From: Dyella_B nitratireducens
Lineage (GTDB): Bacteria; Pseudomonadota; Gammaproteobacteria; Xanthomonadales; Rhodanobacteraceae
Direction of reading: 5' to 3'
Assembly (NCBI RefSeq): GCF_049532905.1
Contig: NZ_CP064032.1
Coordinates: 3,038,001-3,102,000, forward strand
Length of the DNA: 64,000 nucleotides
The translations under genes were made by a program, and so were the position numbers. Positions 7,930 through 16,752 of the stretch are shown here, piece after piece. How positions within the stretch are numbered: position 1 is the first letter of the stretch; every line of letters begins with the position of its first letter. A model generated the notes under the pieces. It made no database searches. It saw only the letters and a program-made list of their open reading frames with translations, and was not told the DNA's origin.

Positions 7930-8508
7930 ATGAAAGCTTCCGACGTCAAAAAAGGCAACGTGGTCGAACACGAAGGCACCGTTTACCAGGTGCGTGATAT
8001 CGAACGCAGTTCGCCTACTGCGCGTGGCGGCAACGTCACGTTCCGTTTCACGCTGTACTCCATTCCCGGTGGACGCAAGTTCGATCTCAGTCTGCGTGCC
8101 GACGATGATCTGAAGGAGATGGATCTGGTCCGCCGCGCTGCCAACTTTTCGTACATGGACGGTGATGCGTACGTCTTCATGGACAACGAGGACTACACGC
8201 AGTACACGCTTGGCCCGGAACTGATCGGTGATAACGCCGGCTACATCGTGGAAAGCGTGGAAGGCTATTACGTACAAGTGATCGACGATGCGCCGGTCGG
8301 CCTGCAAGTGCCGACCAGCGTGCTGTTGATCGTGGTCGACACGGCACCGGAACTGAAGGGTGCCAGCGCCACCAAGCGCACCAAGCCGGCCAAGCTCAAC
8401 ACCGGCATCGAAATCCAGGTGCCGGAGTACATCACCACCGATGAAAAAGTGTGGGTGAACACGCTCACTGGCGAATTCGCCGGCCGCGGTTCCGAAAAGA
8501 CGTTCTGA
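7930..8508 (+). CDS. efpL: Elongation factor P-like protein EfpL (YeiP)
   Basis: A 192-residue paralogue of EF-P that binds stalled ribosomes and promotes peptide-bond formation at difficult motifs. It has the three-domain EF-P layout (KOW-like N-terminal domain and two OB domains). In place of the modified-lysine loop it has SSPTARGG with arginine at residue 32, the mark of the EfpL/YeiP branch. The C-terminal VPEYITTDEKVWVNTLTGEF is characteristic. The canonical efp, with a modifiable lysine, is at 36754-37323, so this organism keeps both. An intrinsic terminator follows at 8548. Confidence 0.93.
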   Translation: MKASDVKKGNVVEHEGTVYQVRDIERSSPTARGGNVTFRFTLYSIPGGRKFDLSLRADDDLKEMDLVRRAANFSYMDGDAYVFMDNEDYTQYTLGPELIGDNAGYIVESVEGYYVQVIDDAPVGLQVPTSVLLIVVDTAPELKGASATKRTKPAKLNTGIEIQVPEYITTDEKVWVNTLTGEFAGRGSEKTF

Positions 8509-8547
8509 ACACAAAGCCGCGCCAGCAACGGCGTTGAACCCCGACAA

Positions 8548-8576
8548 AACGGCGCCCACCACGGCGCCGTTTTTTT
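8548..8576 (+). terminator. Intrinsic terminator after efpL
   Basis: A 9-bp GC-rich stem (AACGGCGCC at 8548-8556 with GGCGCCGTT at 8563-8571) is followed by a run of T. This ends the efpL transcript 40 bases after its stop codon. Confidence 0.9.
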
Positions 8577-8646
8577 CCTGCCACCGCCACGCGACACCGT
8601 CCTGGCGGTAAGGCAGAATCGCTGCATTCCGGTAGCGTTTCCCGCC

Positions 8647-10752
8647 ATGTCCACCCGCACCTATTCGCTACGTGCCAGCGTGCTGCAAAGCCTGACTGCG
8701 ACCAAGCGTCCGGACGTACCCGCGTGGGTGGTGATCCGCAATACCGCTGCCGTGGTGCTGCCGCTGGCAGTGGGCATGCTCACCGGACACCAGGAGGCAG
8801 GCCTGGCGATCGGTGCCGGTGCGCTCGACACCATGTTTTCCGATCAGCCGGGGCCTTATCGCCAACGCCTTCAGCAGTTGCTGCTTGCCTCGCTCGCGGC
8901 CGGACTCGCTTCGCTTTGCGGCTTTCTGATCGGTGGCAATTTGCCGTTGATCCTGGTGGCGACCGTAGCCTTCGGGTTCTTCGGCGGCCTGTTGGTCGTA
9001 TTCGGCGTGGATATCGCGCGCGTAGGCATGACCAGCATGATTCTGCTGGTCATCACCGCCGCCACGCCAACCACGCTCGGAGATGCCTTGATCGGCGCGG
9101 GACTGATTTTTGCAGGCGGTCTGTTGCTGACCCTGTTCTCCGTGGCCGCCTGGCCGCTGCAGCGCTATGGTCCGGAGCGACATGCATTGGCTACCGTCTA
9201 TCGCGGCCTCGCGACAGTAGCCAGAGAAAACAAGAAAAACGACGAAGACGTGCCCGCGCTCACCGAAGCGATGACCACACTGCAGCAGACGCTGCTTGGC
9301 CGCCACCACGCACGTGGCCGCGCGATGGAGGCCTTCGCCGTACTGCTGGAACTGGCCGAACGCCTGCGCCTGGAACTGGTCGCCATGGCGGAACTGCACG
9401 GCGCGGCAAACATCGTTGCGATGTTTCGTGCCGATGCAGCACGCGTACTGAGTGCGCTGGCCGACGCACTGGAAAGCGGCGATTCCCCGGAACAAGCGAC
9501 ACGCGCCCTGCAAACCTTGCAGGCCAGCGAACGCGCACTGCTGGACAACCACACCCGCAGCGACAGCGTCGCCGCGCATATCCACGCACTTTCCGGCCAG
9601 CTCGCTGCCGCCGTGCGCAATGCGAATTGGGCCGGCACAAGCGGTGAACAACGCGCAGCGGCGGCGGAAACGCACCTGCCAAGCGCACTGCGCGGCAGCT
9701 CGGCGCTCGCTACATTGCGCGCCAATCTAACCACCCATTCGGTAGCGTTTCGCCATGCGATGCGTTGCGCAGTGTGCCTGAGCATCGCACTGCTCGTGTC
9801 ACGCATATGGCAATTGCCACACGGCTATTGGCTACCGATGACGGCGGCGATCGTGCTGCGGCCGGACTTCGCAGCCACCTTCAACTTTGGCTTGCTGCGC
9901 GTGGTAGGCACCATTCTTGGCCTGGTGCTGACGACTGCGCTGTTGCACATCACGCCGCATGATCCTTGGGCGCACCTCGCCCTGATGGCGGTGCTGTGCA
10001 TGGCGTTCCGCTATCTGGCAACTGCCCACTACGGCATTGCCGTCGCCACACTGACAGGCACCGTGGTGATTCTGTTGTCGTTCGAAGGCGTCAATTCCGG
10101 CACGGCAGTCATGGATCGCGTGCTCAACACCGTGCTCGGCAGCGGCATGGCTTTGCTCGCTTATGTAGTCTGGCCGACTTGGGAGCGTGTACGCGCGCGG
10201 GCCGCCTTGTCGGACATGCTGGATGCTTATGCAGGTTACCTGCATGCACTGGCACGGCCGGAACAGCGCCATGCTCACCGCGAGACCCGCACCGGGGTAC
10301 GTACCGCGCGCACCAATGCACAGGCCTCGCTGGATCGCATGCAAGCCGAACCGGCCACGCCGCTGAACCTGCTGGAGCTGGCCAATGCCCTGTTCCTCAA
10401 CAGCAACCGGCTGGCACGCACGGCGATGACGCTGGAAGCGTTGCTGCACGACTGCGACAACCTGCCCGAGCAAGTCGAAGTCACCCATTTCGTGGAGCGA
10501 GCGGCGTCGCAGCTGCGCGCCCTGGCCGTGGCGCTGCGCAATAATCAGACACCCGACCCGGCGCCGGAACTACGCCAGCTGCAACGCAGTCTGGCTACCC
10601 TGCTCGCCATGGCTGACGATCGCCCCCGTGCAGAGCAGTTGGTACGCATCAGCGACCGCCTGGTCGACAACATCAACACGCTGGCCTACGTGGTCGGCCG
10701 CGGCCCGCTGGAAGCAGCGGCAGCGCAAAGTGAACGCCGCGTGCATCCTTAA
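8647..10752 (+). CDS. FUSC-family inner-membrane transporter (YccS/aromatic acid exporter type)
   Basis: A 701-residue membrane protein with the two-block arrangement of the fusaric acid resistance family. A first cluster of hydrophobic helices is at about residues 30-180, followed by a long soluble, helical, charged stretch (about 185-350). A second hydrophobic cluster (about 370-520, including SRIWQLPHGYWLPMTAAIVL) precedes a cytoplasmic tail. The segment WLPMTAAIVLRPDFAATF is the family hallmark at the start of the second block. Such proteins export aromatic acids or other small organic molecules. No membrane-fusion partner gene is adjacent, so the substrate is unknown. Confidence 0.85.
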   Translation: MSTRTYSLRASVLQSLTATKRPDVPAWVVIRNTAAVVLPLAVGMLTGHQEAGLAIGAGALDTMFSDQPGPYRQRLQQLLLASLAAGLASLCGFLIGGNLPLILVATVAFGFFGGLLVVFGVDIARVGMTSMILLVITAATPTTLGDALIGAGLIFAGGLLLTLFSVAAWPLQRYGPERHALATVYRGLATVARENKKNDEDVPALTEAMTTLQQTLLGRHHARGRAMEAFAVLLELAERLRLELVAMAELHGAANIVAMFRADAARVLSALADALESGDSPEQATRALQTLQASERALLDNHTRSDSVAAHIHALSGQLAAAVRNANWAGTSGEQRAAAAETHLPSALRGSSALATLRANLTTHSVAFRHAMRCAVCLSIALLVSRIWQLPHGYWLPMTAAIVLRPDFAATFNFGLLRVVGTILGLVLTTALLHITPHDPWAHLALMAVLCMAFRYLATAHYGIAVATLTGTVVILLSFEGVNSGTAVMDRVLNTVLGSGMALLAYVVWPTWERVRARAALSDMLDAYAGYLHALARPEQRHAHRETRTGVRTARTNAQASLDRMQAEPATPLNLLELANALFLNSNRLARTAMTLEALLHDCDNLPEQVEVTHFVERAASQLRALAVALRNNQTPDPAPELRQLQRSLATLLAMADDRPRAEQLVRISDRLVDNINTLAYVVGRGPLEAAAAQSERRVHP

Positions 10753-10813
10753 GCGATTGTGATTGCTGCACCGCTCAAGGCCGGCCGCCCCGGCAGGCGC
10801 TACACTTGGCGCC

Positions 10814-11848
10814 ATGCTAAAAATCGATAACCACGCTCACATCCTTCCGCGTGACTGGCCCAACCTGGCAACCAAGTACGGCAACGATGCGTTTCCAGTG
10901 ATGACGCACAGCGACGGGCGGCATCGCATCTACAAGGATGGCAAGTTCTTTCGTGAGGTGTGGGACTCCTCGTTCGATCCGCAACACCGCATCGACGACT
11001 ATGCCCGCTTCGGCATCAACGTGCAGGTGATCTCCACGGTGCCGGTGCTGTTCTCGTATTGGGCACCGGGTTACCAGGCGCTGGAGCTGCACCGCCACCT
11101 CAACGATCACATGGCTGGCATCTGCCGGGACTACCCCAAGCACTACGCCGGCATTGGCACCGTGCCGCTGCAGGCGCCGGAACTGGCTATCCGCGAACTT
11201 GAGCGCTGCATCGACGAGTTGGGGCTGTACGGCGTGCAGATCGGCTCGCATTGCAACGATTGGAATTTGGACGCGCCGGAATTGTTCCCGTTCTTCGAAG
11301 CCGCTGCTGATCTCGGCGCGGCCGTGATGGTGCATCCCTGGGACATGATGGGCGCCGCCAGCATGCCCAAGTACTGGATGCCATGGCTGGTGGGCATGCC
11401 TGCCGAACAATCGCGCGCCGGTTGTTGCCTGGCTTTTGGCGGCGTGCTGGAGCGGCTGCCCAAACTGCGCGTGATGCTCGCTCACGGCGGCGGCAGCTTT
11501 CCGTGGAGCATCGGCCGCATCGAGCACGGGTTTCGCATGCGTCCGGATCTGGTTGCCACGGACAACCCGCGCAATCCACGCGAATACCTGCAGCGCCTGT
11601 ATTTCGACTCCTGCGTACACGATCCCAAGGCATTGCAGTATCTCCTGGATGTGACCGGCGTCGACCGCGTGATGCTCGGTACCGATTATCCTTTCCCGCT
11701 GGGGGAGCAGGAGCCGGGCAGCGGCATCGAATCGCTGCATCTGGATGAACCGACCCGCGCCCGCCTGTTTCACGGCACCGCGCTGGAATGGCTGGGGCTG
11801 CCGCTACGTCGTTTCATACCCAACACGTATCCCGAGGAACACGCATGA
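10814..11848 (+). CDS. nbaD: 2-Amino-3-carboxymuconate-6-semialdehyde decarboxylase (ACMSD)
   Basis: A 344-residue amidohydrolase-fold decarboxylase that diverts the product of 3-hydroxyanthranilate dioxygenase away from quinolinate/NAD and into catabolism. Zinc ligands are visible in the N-terminal DNHAHILP (His7, His9), the histidine of MVHPWDMMGA, and the aspartate of MLGTDYPFPLG. The loop AHGGGSFPWSIGRIEHG is typical of ACMSD. The frame is open upstream, but ATG 10814 gives the family N-terminus. Its stop overlaps the start of the next gene (ATGA at 11845), and kynU follows. The later enzymes of this route are encoded at 55.2-57.8 kb. Confidence 0.9.
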   Translation: MLKIDNHAHILPRDWPNLATKYGNDAFPVMTHSDGRHRIYKDGKFFREVWDSSFDPQHRIDDYARFGINVQVISTVPVLFSYWAPGYQALELHRHLNDHMAGICRDYPKHYAGIGTVPLQAPELAIRELERCIDELGLYGVQIGSHCNDWNLDAPELFPFFEAAADLGAAVMVHPWDMMGAASMPKYWMPWLVGMPAEQSRAGCCLAFGGVLERLPKLRVMLAHGGGSFPWSIGRIEHGFRMRPDLVATDNPRNPREYLQRLYFDSCVHDPKALQYLLDVTGVDRVMLGTDYPFPLGEQEPGSGIESLHLDEPTRARLFHGTALEWLGLPLRRFIPNTYPEEHA

Positions 11849-12366
11849 AATTCAGCCGTTACATGGTGGTGACAGCCTTGCTCGCACTAGGCGGCATCGC
11901 CGTGGCTCACGCCGACGACGTCAGCATGGCATCCGGCAGTGTGCATTTCACCACGCCGGCCAGCTGGGTGAGCATCATGCAAGTCGACGGTGATCCTGAA
12001 GTGCGCGTGTTCCAAGTACCCGATCCTTCCCCCAGCGCCAGTACCACGCTGGCACGCATCAGCGTGACGGTGAAGCAGGTGACGGATGCTCAGGCATTCG
12101 GTGACTACGTCAATGGCGCGATGGTGAAAGCGAAGAACATGAAGGATTACCAGGCAAGTACGCGTCCATCGGGCGAGCAGAACAGCTTCCTCTATACCGC
12201 TAGCGAAAGCGGAACCCAGTACACCTATACCGAGCGCTACTGGTTTCGGAATGGTCACGCGATCCAACTGCGCTGCGTGCGGCCATCCGCCAGTGAGGCC
12301 GGCCAGGCTTGGGCTGCGAACTTCGACAAAGGTTGCAGCGATATCGCTGCCAACTTGAACGCCTAA
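11845..12366 (+). CDS. Small secreted protein of unknown function
   Basis: A 173-residue protein with a clear Sec signal peptide (basic MKFSR, hydrophobic YMVVTALLALGGIAV, then AHADD as the likely cleavage site near residue 23). The mature part is small, rich in Ser/Thr, and contains two cysteines (LRCVRP and KGCSD) that could form a disulfide. I recognise no family. It overlaps the ACMSD stop codon by four bases and precedes kynU by 62 bases, so it is probably co-transcribed with tryptophan-degradation genes even though a periplasmic protein has no obvious role there. Confidence 0.75.
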   Translation: MKFSRYMVVTALLALGGIAVAHADDVSMASGSVHFTTPASWVSIMQVDGDPEVRVFQVPDPSPSASTTLARISVTVKQVTDAQAFGDYVNGAMVKAKNMKDYQASTRPSGEQNSFLYTASESGTQYTYTERYWFRNGHAIQLRCVRPSASEAGQAWAANFDKGCSDIAANLNA

Positions 12367-12379
12367 GTTTTTTTCTGCC

Positions 12380-12412
12380 GGTATGTGCGCGTTTTCTCGC
12401 ACAACACATACC
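12380..12412. promoter_or_regulatory. Inverted repeat just upstream of kynU
   Basis: GGTATGTG (12380-12387) and CACATACC (12405-12412) form a perfect 8-bp inverted repeat around a second small one (GTGCG/CGCAC). It starts 13 bases after the preceding stop codon and ends 16 bases before the kynU start. It may be an operator for a kynurenine-responsive regulator or an RNA hairpin controlling kynU translation. It is preceded by a run of T (12368-12374), so it is not a normal terminator on this strand. Confidence 0.45.
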
Positions 12413-12428
12413 AAGTCAGGATGCTCCG

Positions 12429-13706
12429 ATGTCAACCTCTTATGAAGCCACCGCCGAATGGGCTCAGGCCCGCGATGCTGCCGATCCGCTGCGTGATTTC
12501 CGCAACGAGTTTCTGATTCCTCCGCACGGGCACAGCGAAAGCCATTACTTCTGCGGCAATTCGCTCGGCTTGCAGCCACGCGCGTCACGCGAAGCCGTCA
12601 ATGCAGAGCTGGATTACTGGGGTGAACTCGGCGTGGAAGGCCATTTCAAAGGCCGCCTGCCATGGATGGATTACCACGAGTTCGTGCGTGATCATCTCGC
12701 CGAAATCGTCGGTGCGCAGCCCGATGAAGTCGTAGCGATGAACACGCTGGGTGTGAATCTGCACCTGATGATGGTGAGCTTCTATCGCCCCACGCCGGAT
12801 CGCCATGCCATCCTGGTTGAGGCCGGTGCGTTCCCCACGGACCGTTACGCGGTGGAATCGCAAATCCGCTACCACGGCTTCAGCCCGACGCTCTCGCTGA
12901 TCGAACTGGAAGGCGACGAGCCCAATGGCACGATCTCGATGGGCGCGATCGAACGCGTGCTTGCAGAGCACGGATCGCGTATTGCACTGGTGCTGTTGCC
13001 CGGCGTGCAATACCGCACTGGCCAGGCATTCGATCTCAAGACGATTACCGAGCTTGCGCACAAGCAGGGCTGCCAGGTGGGTTTCGATCTTGCCCATGCA
13101 GTGGGCAATCTGCCCCTGCAGTTGCACGACAGCGGCATGGATTTCGCCATCTGGTGCAGCTACAAATACCTCAACGGCGGCCCCGGCGCCGTAGGCGGCG
13201 CGTTCATTCACGCACGCCACGCGCGCACCGCCTTGCCGCGCTTTGCCGGCTGGTGGGGGCACGACAAGGCCACACGCTTCCAGATGGGGCCAGAGTTCGT
13301 CCCGACACCCGGCGCGGATGGCTGGCAGCTTTCCAATCCACCGATTCTTTCGCTAGCACCGCTACGCGTGTCGCTGGAAATTTTTCATCGTGCCGGCATA
13401 CAGCGTTTGCGCGAGAAGTCGCTGCAACTTACCGGCTATCTGCAATGGCTGGTCGAAACGCAGCTTTCCGACGTGCTGGAAGTCGTTACGCCGAAAGAAC
13501 CTCAGCGCCGCGGCGCGCAGCTTTCCATTCGCGTGCTGGGTGGCCGTGCGCAAGGACGTGCGCTGTTCGAGTATCTGATGGATAACGGCATCATCGGTGA
13601 CTGGCGCGAACCGGACGTGATCCGGATTTCGCCGGTGCCGTTGTACAACCGGTTTGCGGATTGTCTTGCGTTTGCACAGGCGGTGCGGCGGTGGAAAAGA
13701 GGTTGA
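12429..13706 (+). CDS. kynU: Kynureninase
   Basis: A 425-residue PLP-dependent hydrolase that cleaves kynurenine or 3-hydroxykynurenine to (hydroxy)anthranilate and alanine. The PLP lysine is residue 246 in CSYKYLNGGPGAVGG. The N-terminal motif YFCGNSLGLQP and the substrate-binding FAGWWGHD are family hallmarks. Length is normal for the family. With ACMSD upstream this places the anthranilate branch of tryptophan breakdown here. Kynurenine monooxygenase and 3-hydroxyanthranilate dioxygenase are not in the window. Confidence 0.95.
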   Translation: MSTSYEATAEWAQARDAADPLRDFRNEFLIPPHGHSESHYFCGNSLGLQPRASREAVNAELDYWGELGVEGHFKGRLPWMDYHEFVRDHLAEIVGAQPDEVVAMNTLGVNLHLMMVSFYRPTPDRHAILVEAGAFPTDRYAVESQIRYHGFSPTLSLIELEGDEPNGTISMGAIERVLAEHGSRIALVLLPGVQYRTGQAFDLKTITELAHKQGCQVGFDLAHAVGNLPLQLHDSGMDFAIWCSYKYLNGGPGAVGGAFIHARHARTALPRFAGWWGHDKATRFQMGPEFVPTPGADGWQLSNPPILSLAPLRVSLEIFHRAGIQRLREKSLQLTGYLQWLVETQLSDVLEVVTPKEPQRRGAQLSIRVLGGRAQGRALFEYLMDNGIIGDWREPDVIRISPVPLYNRFADCLAFAQAVRRWKRG

Positions 13707-13808
13707 TAGCCTAGGGCGTGGATCGGAGTGCAAACCTCCATATATCGCGACGTTTCCCACTCTTTCGGCAAGAGCAGAAGTCCGCGTTAATACCGTTTCA
13801 GAGCGGGT

Positions 13809-13878
13809 CGTCATTCCGGCGAAGGCCGGAATCCATCGCCAGTACGAAGCATGGATTCCGGCCTTCGCCGGAATGACG
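13809..13878. repeat. Paired palindromic repeat, ATTCCGGC type
   Basis: GTCATTCCGGCGAAGGCCGG at 13810 onwards and its inverse at 13852-13878 (ending CGCCGGAATGACG) form a head-to-head pair. Each unit is a hairpin of its own (ATTCCGGC/GCCGGAAT). The same unit occurs at 60475-60583, and a decayed one at 18448-18474. The 217-base gap between kynU and the NTF2-like gene holds this pair and otherwise no gene. Confidence 0.85.
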
Positions 13879-13923
13879 TCGAGGTAAAACCGACTTTTTA
13901 CGGCGAATGACGCGCCTAGGCGG

Positions 13924-14316
13924 CTATTCGTAGATTGGGGTGCAAACCCCACGCGATGCGTTACGGCGCTCACCGAGCTTGAACCGCGCACTAACGATCT
14001 TGCCCGCCTCAATTTCGTAAATGGCAAGCACGTCCATCTCACCCAAGCCGTCAGGGAAATTCCGGGTGACTAGTTCCTGGTCGACAACCAGGTTGCCGAC
14101 CACCGTGCGATGTACCAGCCGGCCATGCAGATCCGGTTCCTTGAACCGCTCCATGTGGCGTTCACGAATCTGCGCCGCGCCGTCTGCGAGCAATTCAGAC
14201 GGAAAGATGTAGTACTGGCAATCGTCCGCCCACCATTGCATGAAGCGATCGATGTCTTTTGCGTTGTACGCATCCAGTTGCTCTTGTACTGGACGCACGA
14301 TGTCTGCCTGGTTCAA
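13924..14316 (-). CDS. NTF2-like (SnoaL-fold) protein
   Basis: A 130-residue small alpha+beta barrel protein. The opening helix segment QLDAYNAKDIDRFMQWWADDC followed by charged strands is typical of the SnoaL/NTF2 superfamily, which includes isomerases, dehydratases and many ligand-binding proteins without known function. I place the start at TTG 14316 because GGGAG lies six bases upstream; a longer in-frame start exists at 14379 but has no ribosome site and overlaps proA. The last eight residues and the stop come from a GTAG repeat, so the original C-terminus was probably different. It follows proA on the same strand by 28 bases. Confidence 0.75.
   Translation of the reverse strand: MNQADIVRPVQEQLDAYNAKDIDRFMQWWADDCQYYIFPSELLADGAAQIRERHMERFKEPDLHGRLVHRTVVGNLVVDQELVTRNFPDGLGEMDVLAIYEIEAGKIVSARFKLGERRNASRGVCTPIYE
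13930..13953. repeat. GTAG-headed palindromic repeat overlapping a gene end
   Basis: GTAGATTGGGGTGCAAACCC begins at 13930, a single unit of the family seen at 5178-5250. It lies inside the 3' end of the minus-strand NTF2-like gene and encodes its last residues (GVCTPIYE). A weak possible partner, heavily mutated, is at about 13723-13745. Confidence 0.75.
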
Positions 14317-14344
14317 TGAGACTCCCTCTTTGTTCCCTGATGGA

Positions 14345-15607
14345 TTACAGCCGGCTCTGTGGATGGCGTACCTGTCCATCGCCGCGCACGATAAAGCGTT
14401 CTACAGTCAAGGCTTCCGCACCCATCGGTCCATAGGCATGCAGGCGGGTGGTGGAAATGCCGATCTCGGCCCCCAGGCCCAATTCACCACCATCGGAAAA
14501 GCGCGATGAGGCGTTCACCATCACTACGGCTGAGCGAATAGCCTGCACGAAACGGCGGGCGGATTCGTCGTTGCGTGTAGCAATGACTTCGGTATGGTCG
14601 GAGCCGAAACGCTGGATGTGGCCGATGGCCATACCAAGATCGTCGACCACGCGGATGGCGAGGATAAGGTCGAGAAATTCCGCAGCGTAGTCTTCGTCGG
14701 TTGCAGGTCGCAGGCCTTTCACCAGGGCGCGCGAACGTTCGCATCCCAGCAACTCGACGCCTCGCTCCTGCAACGCCTGCGCTGCTTTGGGCAGGAATGA
14801 CGAGGCGACATCGCGATGCACCAGCAAGGTTTCCAGCGCATTGCATACGCCAGGGCGAGAAGTCTTGCCGTCGACCAGCAGGTTCAGAGCCAGTACTTCA
14901 TCCGCCGATGCATCGACATAGAGATGGCAGACGCCCTTGTAATGCTTGATCACCGGCACGCGCGCATGCTCGGCAACGAATCGGATCAGGCCTTCACCAC
15001 CGCGCGGAATCGCCAGATCGACGATGTCGCTGAGCTGCAGCAATTCCACCATCGTTTCGCGACGCAGGTCTTCGATCAAGGTCACGGCCGCAGCAGGGAT
15101 ATCATGCTTTTCCAATGCGATGTGCAAGGCTGAAGCGATCGCCATGTTGGAATGCAGTGCTTCGGAACCACCACGAAGAATCACGGCGTTGCCGGCCATC
15201 AGACATAACGCGGCAGCGTCGGCGGTCACGTTGGGACGTGCCTCGTAGATCATCGCGACGACACCAAGCGGGATGCGTACACGCTCGATTTCCAGGCCGT
15301 TTGGACGTGTCTCGCGACGGGTAACCAGGCCAACCGGATCGGGCAACGCAGCGATCTCACGTACGGCATTGGCAATGCCGCCGATACGCGCTTCGTCCAG
15401 GCGCAGGCGGTCAAGCATCGCGCCCTGGGTGCCCTTGGCAGTGGCGTGCTGCAAATCGCGCGCGTTCGCTGCCAGGATGGCATCGCGCTGTGTTTCCAAC
15501 GCGGCAGCCATGTCGTGCAGCAGCTTGCGCTTGGTTTCGGTATCGAGTGCAAACATGGCTTGCGCAGCATCCTTGCAGGCCAAGGCCAGGTGACGAATCT
15601 CGCTCAT
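14345..15607 (-). CDS. proA: Gamma-glutamyl phosphate reductase
   Basis: A 420-residue aldehyde-dehydrogenase-superfamily enzyme that reduces glutamyl-5-phosphate to glutamate-5-semialdehyde in proline synthesis. The catalytic cysteine lies in GKTSRPGVCNALETLLVH. Other family segments are IYEARPNVTADAAALC and ILRGGSEALHSN. The start overlaps the proB stop (ATGA at 15604-15607), so the two subunits of the pathway are made together. The C-terminal GPMGAEALTVERFIV is normal, so the protein looks intact. Confidence 0.95.
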   Translation of the reverse strand: MSEIRHLALACKDAAQAMFALDTETKRKLLHDMAAALETQRDAILAANARDLQHATAKGTQGAMLDRLRLDEARIGGIANAVREIAALPDPVGLVTRRETRPNGLEIERVRIPLGVVAMIYEARPNVTADAAALCLMAGNAVILRGGSEALHSNMAIASALHIALEKHDIPAAAVTLIEDLRRETMVELLQLSDIVDLAIPRGGEGLIRFVAEHARVPVIKHYKGVCHLYVDASADEVLALNLLVDGKTSRPGVCNALETLLVHRDVASSFLPKAAQALQERGVELLGCERSRALVKGLRPATDEDYAAEFLDLILAIRVVDDLGMAIGHIQRFGSDHTEVIATRNDESARRFVQAIRSAVVMVNASSRFSDGGELGLGAEIGISTTRLHAYGPMGAEALTVERFIVRGDGQVRHPQSRL

Positions 15608-16752
15608 ACTTCCGATTCTCCTGCGATGGTGGCCAGATCGTCGCGATGTACGATCTCGTCGCCGTAGCTATAGCCAAGGATGGACGCGATATCGCGGCTA
15701 TGCCGCCCGGCCAGGCGGCGCATCTCGGCTGCACCGTACTGGCATAGCCCACGTGCGATGGGCCGGTCCTGGGCGTCGACGATTTCCACCAGGTCGCCGC
15801 GATGGAACTCGCCTGCCACATCCAGAATGCCGCCAGGCAGCAGTGATGCGCGCCCGCCGGCCAGTGCGCGGACGGCGCCGGCATCGACGCTGACGCGACC
15901 ACCGCCGGCGGGCGCATGACGCAGCCAGTACTTGCGCGCCTGCATGCGGTTGCCGGCTACGTCGATCAATGTGCCGCGCAGCCGTCCTTCTTCCAGTGCC
16001 TTGACCGTCGCAGGCTCGCGACCGCTGAACAGTGCCGTAGGGATACCGGCTGCGGCGGCCTTCTCAGCAGCCTGCAGTTTGGTACGCATGCCGCCGGTGC
16101 CCACAGCGGTGCCGCTGCCGCCTGCCATGACGATGATCTGCTGGGTCAACTGCGGCACATGCCCGATAGGTTCAGCTGCCGGGTTTCGACGAGGATCGGC
16201 GTTGTAAAGCGCATCCACGTCGGAGGCTATCAACAGTAAGTCGGCATCCACCAAGGCGGCGACGATAGCAGCGAGATTGTCGTTGTCACCGAGTTTCAGT
16301 TCGTCCACCGCCACCGTGTCGTTCTCATTGACGACCGGCAAGACACCCAGCATCAGCAGCTCTCGCAACGTGGCACGTGCGTTGAGATAACGGCGCCGGT
16401 TGCGCAGGTCGTCATGCGTCAACAGCACTTGGGCAACCGGATATTCCGACAGGCTTTGCCACAAGGCGATCATCGGTGCCTGGCCCAGTGCAGCCAGCGC
16501 CTGTTTCGCCGCAAGCTCCGGGCCCGGCACCGCGCGCGTGCGCAGCAATGCGCGTCCTGCAGCAACGGCACCAGAAGAAACCAGCACGACCTCTCGCCCT
16601 GAACGCTGGCTAGCGCTGATAAAGCCAGCCAAGGCTTGCGCGTAAAGGGGGGTGAGGCCGCCACCGTCGGCGGCCAGCAGATTGCTGCCGACTTTCAATA
16701 CGGCGCGGCGCCATGCCGGCAAGGTGTGTTCGGGCAGCGCACGTCCGGTCAC
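15604..16752 (-). CDS. proB: Glutamate 5-kinase with PUA domain
   Basis: A 382-residue enzyme that phosphorylates glutamate in the first step of proline synthesis. The N-terminal amino-acid kinase domain (about 1-265) contains VLKVGSNLLA, VSSGAVAAGR and NENDTVAVDELKLGDND. The C-terminal part (about 280-375, RVSVDAGAVRALAGGRASLL onward) is a PUA domain, as in E. coli ProB. The start overlaps the stop of the upstream cupin gene by four bases. Its place at the end of an arginine operon fits a shared glutamate-derived acyl-phosphate chemistry. Confidence 0.95.
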   Translation of the reverse strand: MTGRALPEHTLPAWRRAVLKVGSNLLAADGGGLTPLYAQALAGFISASQRSGREVVLVSSGAVAAGRALLRTRAVPGPELAAKQALAALGQAPMIALWQSLSEYPVAQVLLTHDDLRNRRRYLNARATLRELLMLGVLPVVNENDTVAVDELKLGDNDNLAAIVAALVDADLLLIASDVDALYNADPRRNPAAEPIGHVPQLTQQIIVMAGGSGTAVGTGGMRTKLQAAEKAAAAGIPTALFSGREPATVKALEEGRLRGTLIDVAGNRMQARKYWLRHAPAGGGRVSVDAGAVRALAGGRASLLPGGILDVAGEFHRGDLVEIVDAQDRPIARGLCQYGAAEMRRLAGRHSRDIASILGYSYGDEIVHRDDLATIAGESEV

